From positions 1-28,841 of the IMG/VR virus record IMGVR_UViG_3300028045_000069: a stretch of 28,841 nt of DNA. One strand, 5' to 3'. Position 1 is the first letter of the stretch. Every line of letters begins with the position of its first letter. This document shows positions 27,031-28,841 of the stretch, piece by piece. Under the pieces are notes generated by a model, which was given only the letters and a program-made list of their open reading frames with translations, did no database searches and was not told the origin of the DNA. Origin of the DNA: a virus. The position numbers were made by a program, and so were the translations under genes.

Positions 27031-27843
27031 TCATAGCATGTAAGCCAAGAATGTTTTCACTCTTCCCGGATCTAATCGGGCACCACTTGCAAAATCGGTT
27101 ACCAACTCTTCATATCGGGCATTCTCTTCCCGGTACTCTGATACTATATCCTTGATGGTGCCTATTTCTGCTCCGCCCATGATGTAACCACGATCTATGC
27201 TGATTACCAAGGTGTTGTAAATATAGGCTTTAGTTGCTGCGACAGCCATACGTCCAAATGCTTCGACGGCGCTGGCGTTGAGGTTATTGAATCCTTCGTC
27301 GTAGGCTATTTTAACCGATAGCCTCCAGTCCTGATGTGAGTGCATCGGAGGATCTAACCGTATGAGATCTCCAGACAGCACTTCCGCCATCGGAGTTATA
27401 ACTCGATTGTGTCCAGTATGTGAAGACAGCATTGCGTCCATGTTACCAGGTACGGTTACTCCAGATTCAGAATGCGGCCCTCCGTAATATCCAACGTTTC
27501 CGTAGAATGCCGGCGGGGAGATATGGTTTACCCCAATGATAGGAAGATTATCTCTTTCCTCTGGGGGTATTCTATATACTGCATAATTTCCAAGGTTGGA
27601 TATATTAGTATGTACGCTATTGTTCGTTCTTTCCCACCAATTCCCATGCAACGTAATATCTTTTATTTTTCCTCCGTTTAGGTTACATCGTAATGCGATT
27701 CTGTTTACTATTACAGCAGTGTACACGCGTTCGGATAGAGCCGTTGGAGGTCCTAAGGGGTTTTGTGGGAATCCTATCTCCATAACTTCCATTGGAATGC
27801 TATGGAATATTTCGGTCATTGTATAAGCAAGTGTATTGTGCAT
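27031..27843 (-). CDS. Unrecognised, probably virion-associated protein (270 aa)
   Basis: The single minus-strand gene between two convergent or divergent junctions has an AAGGAG site before the ATG at 27843. The first 160 residues are beta-rich, with many Asn/Gly/Pro, including LHGNWWERTNNSVHTNISN and PPAFYGNVGYYGGPHSES. The last 90 residues are helical (AVEAFGRMAVAATKAYIYNT, then a Glu/Arg-rich helix). There is no membrane segment or signal peptide. No family is recognised. Its size and composition resemble small neck or head-tail connector proteins of myoviruses, but this is only analogy. It is monocistronic, with its own divergent promoter region. Confidence 0.82.
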   Translation of the reverse strand: MHNTLAYTMTEIFHSIPMEVMEIGFPQNPLGPPTALSERVYTAVIVNRIALRCNLNGGKIKDITLHGNWWERTNNSVHTNISNLGNYAVYRIPPEERDNLPIIGVNHISPPAFYGNVGYYGGPHSESGVTVPGNMDAMLSSHTGHNRVITPMAEVLSGDLIRLDPPMHSHQDWRLSVKIAYDEGFNNLNASAVEAFGRMAVAATKAYIYNTLVISIDRGYIMGGAEIGTIKDIVSEYREENARYEELVTDFASGARLDPGRVKTFLAYML

Positions 27844-27925
27844 GATACTTCTCCTTGGCGGTTATTAAAATATCTATCCCCTACATAATATGCTCTAAAC
27901 TACTTAATAAAGGACGTAATTAAAA
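27844..27925. promoter_or_regulatory. Divergent promoter region
   Basis: This 82-bp AT-rich gap separates the minus-strand 270-aa gene from the small plus-strand gene at 27926. It contains the ribosome binding site AAGGAG on the minus strand, CATAATATG around 27882-27890, and AAAGGA before ATG 27926. Promoters in both directions are implied by orientation; no convincing -35 element was seen. Confidence 0.3.
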
Positions 27926-28087
27926 ATGACTAAAGAAACTGACGATAAAACAATATGTATTATTGAGCCTACCAACCACAAGGTAGATAGGGTCAGTGTA
28001 CTAGGAATAATTGCTACTGCGGTTCGCAATAAGGGAGATAAAAAGAATGGCAATACGACAAAGCGACGGAACTGGGTTAGAGGTTAA
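27926..28087 (+). CDS. Possible small protein (53 aa)
   Basis: ATG at 27926 is preceded by an AAAGGA site (about 11 nt spacing) and runs to TAA at 28085-28087. The product starts MTKETDDKTICIIEP and ends in a basic tail (KKNGNTTKRRNWVRG). It overlaps the next gene by 41 nt in another frame, which is more than is usual here but common for small phage genes. The only other reason to believe it is that it fills the gap after the divergent promoter region and the downstream ribosome binding site lies inside it. Function is unknown and it could be a chance frame. Confidence 0.45.
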   Translation: MTKETDDKTICIIEPTNHKVDRVSVLGIIATAVRNKGDKKNGNTTKRRNWVRG

Positions 28088-28244
28088 CGTTGATTTAATT
28101 GAGGACGATCGGAACACTAAGAACGAAGATGTCGGTAGATGTGTACGTTGTAAAACCGTGCGTTCTTTAACTTTTGCTCCAGAGATGCCGTGCCTTGCGT
28201 GTGGCTGGATCCCAACTTCTCCGGAACCCTGGACCTGCAGTTGA
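28047..28244 (+). CDS. Small zinc-ribbon-like protein (65 aa)
   Basis: ATG 28047 is chosen over the in-frame upstream ATG at 28011 because AAGGGAG (28031-28037) lies 9 nt before it. The protein has two Cys pairs, CVRC (32, 35) and CLAC (49, 52), separated by 13 residues. This is the pattern of a treble-clef or rubredoxin-like zinc ribbon. A fifth Cys is next to the C-terminus. The N-terminus is acidic (DLIEDDRNTKNED). Small zinc-ribbon proteins in phages often bind nucleic acid or host proteins, but no specific role can be assigned. It is flanked by a possible 53-aa gene and the 166-aa gene. Confidence 0.7.
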   Translation: MAIRQSDGTGLEVNVDLIEDDRNTKNEDVGRCVRCKTVRSLTFAPEMPCLACGWIPTSPEPWTCS

Positions 28245-28294
28245 GCAGTTTTAGCTATACCTAATGTTACTTAGCGATAGGGGATAGTCAATGT

Positions 28295-28795
28295 ATGAAT
28301 GCCATCGATTACTTCGGGATAGGAGATGGAAGATTTAGTGCTCTTGATATGTGTAAAATATTTGGAGCGGTGACTTCACGAGAATATAGTTTGAACGAAC
28401 CTTACGTAGACATGGACAAATTAGAGCTACACCACGAAGAGCATCGCAATAAGCTAACTATTGATTGTCATATAAATAACAAACCAATTTCAGGACATTT
28501 TCAGAAACGTTTCCATAATGCTGGCGAAGAGGCTACTCTAGGTATCGCCCAAGGCGCGAATAAAGTATGCTACTGTATTCTTCGGCCGGCATGTCATGGA
28601 GTATCTCTACTGTGTTTACCAATGCTGTCGTTTGATTATAGGATAGCTCTGACTAATTTTGATAGTGCTTTCTTACAAATATTGGTAGACTCTATTGAGA
28701 TGATTGAACCATTTGGGCCAAGACGAACTTGGCGTTCAAGTTATGATGGAGAAAGATTGACGTTAGACCGAACGTTACATGTACCCACCACGTAG
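28295..28795 (+). CDS. Unrecognised protein (166 aa)
   Basis: ATG 28295 is preceded by GGGGA about 10 nt upstream. The protein is soluble and mixed alpha/beta, His- and Cys-containing (LELHHEEHRNKL and CYCILRPACHG), with no clear catalytic motif, signal peptide or membrane helix. No family is recognised. The last codons (for LHVPTT) and the TAG stop lie inside the left arm of the downstream hairpin, so the gene's end and its terminator are overlapped. It is the last gene in the window and, with the zinc-ribbon gene, forms a short non-structural-looking cluster. Confidence 0.75.
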   Translation: MNAIDYFGIGDGRFSALDMCKIFGAVTSREYSLNEPYVDMDKLELHHEEHRNKLTIDCHINNKPISGHFQKRFHNAGEEATLGIAQGANKVCYCILRPACHGVSLLCLPMLSFDYRIALTNFDSAFLQILVDSIEMIEPFGPRRTWRSSYDGERLTLDRTLHVPTT

Positions 28796-28820
28796 GGCTC
28801 CCTACGTGGTGGGTACATGT
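28777..28820 (+). terminator. 20-bp perfect hairpin overlapping the gene end
   Basis: Arms 28777-28796 and 28801-28820 pair perfectly around the 4-nt loop GCTC. The stop codon (28793-28795) of the upstream gene is in the left arm. The bases after the stem (TACCCCATTTC) hold no U-tract. The remaining 21 bases of the window show no gene. Confidence 0.82.
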
Positions 28821-28841
28821 TACCCCATTTCAACATGCTCG

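Noticed and set aside
28011-28046. Upstream in-frame start for the zinc-ribbon gene
   Set aside because: There is no ribosome binding site there, whereas AAGGGAG precedes ATG 28047.
28291-28338. Short frame from ATG 28291
   Set aside because: It stops after 15 codons; ATG 28295 leads to a full-length protein with the same ribosome binding site.
82-28830. ACCCCATT following the hairpins at both ends of the window
   Set aside because: Only two short matches; similar strings also occur inside genes, so it is probably chance.
1-28841. Stop-codon reassignment, as in some very large phages
   Set aside because: TAA, TAG and TGA all end genes at sensible places followed by hairpins or next-gene starts, and no gene is broken by in-frame stops.
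1-28841. CRISPR array, tRNA genes, insertion sequences or introns
   Set aside because: No regular repeat-spacer pattern, cloverleaf, transposase or interrupted gene was found on reading; terL and the other recognised genes are intact.

Overview
This window looks like part of the structural gene region of a large tailed phage with a contractile tail (a myovirus, probably jumbo-sized). Five products support this by direct reading: a terminase large subunit with ATPase and nuclease motifs, a 797-residue T4-type portal, a gp21/S80-type prohead protease, a 651-residue tail sheath, and a ClpP-like serine protease. A probable tail tube follows the sheath. There are no ribosomal, metabolic or host-like genes, no tRNA was seen, and genes are packed with ATGA or TAATG overlaps. 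All stop codons behave normally, so there is no sign of recoding. The sequence is AT-rich by eye. The host cannot be named.

Layout: (1) 1-2783, plus strand: two unrecognised proteins, the first open to the left edge of the window. (2) 2870-6457, minus strand: an operon of three unrecognised proteins, one with a membrane anchor and coiled coil. (3) 6505-8898, plus: portal. (4) 8974-11807, minus: tail sheath then probable tail tube. (5) 11888-17213, plus: three translationally coupled unrecognised proteins, two of them beta-rich, probably baseplate or neck parts. (6) 17412-26990, plus: the head morphogenesis run, with two unrecognised virion-like proteins, prohead protease, ClpP-like protease, degenerate ClpP-like paralogue, internal-head-like protein A, terminase, internal-head-like protein B and a helical protein. 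(7) 27031-27843, minus: an unrecognised protein. (8) 27926-28795, plus: two small overlapping genes, one a zinc-ribbon protein, and a 166-residue protein.

The three convergent junctions, and two other gene ends, carry long and nearly perfect hairpins. Most have no adjacent U-tract. Divergent junctions are short (47-82 bp) and must hold back-to-back promoters.

The most interesting parts are the consecutive protease genes (an S80 protease, a ClpP-like enzyme with an intact triad, and a paralogue that has lost it) and the paralogous pair that brackets the terminase gene. No major capsid protein was recognised, so it either lies outside the window or is too divergent to see here.
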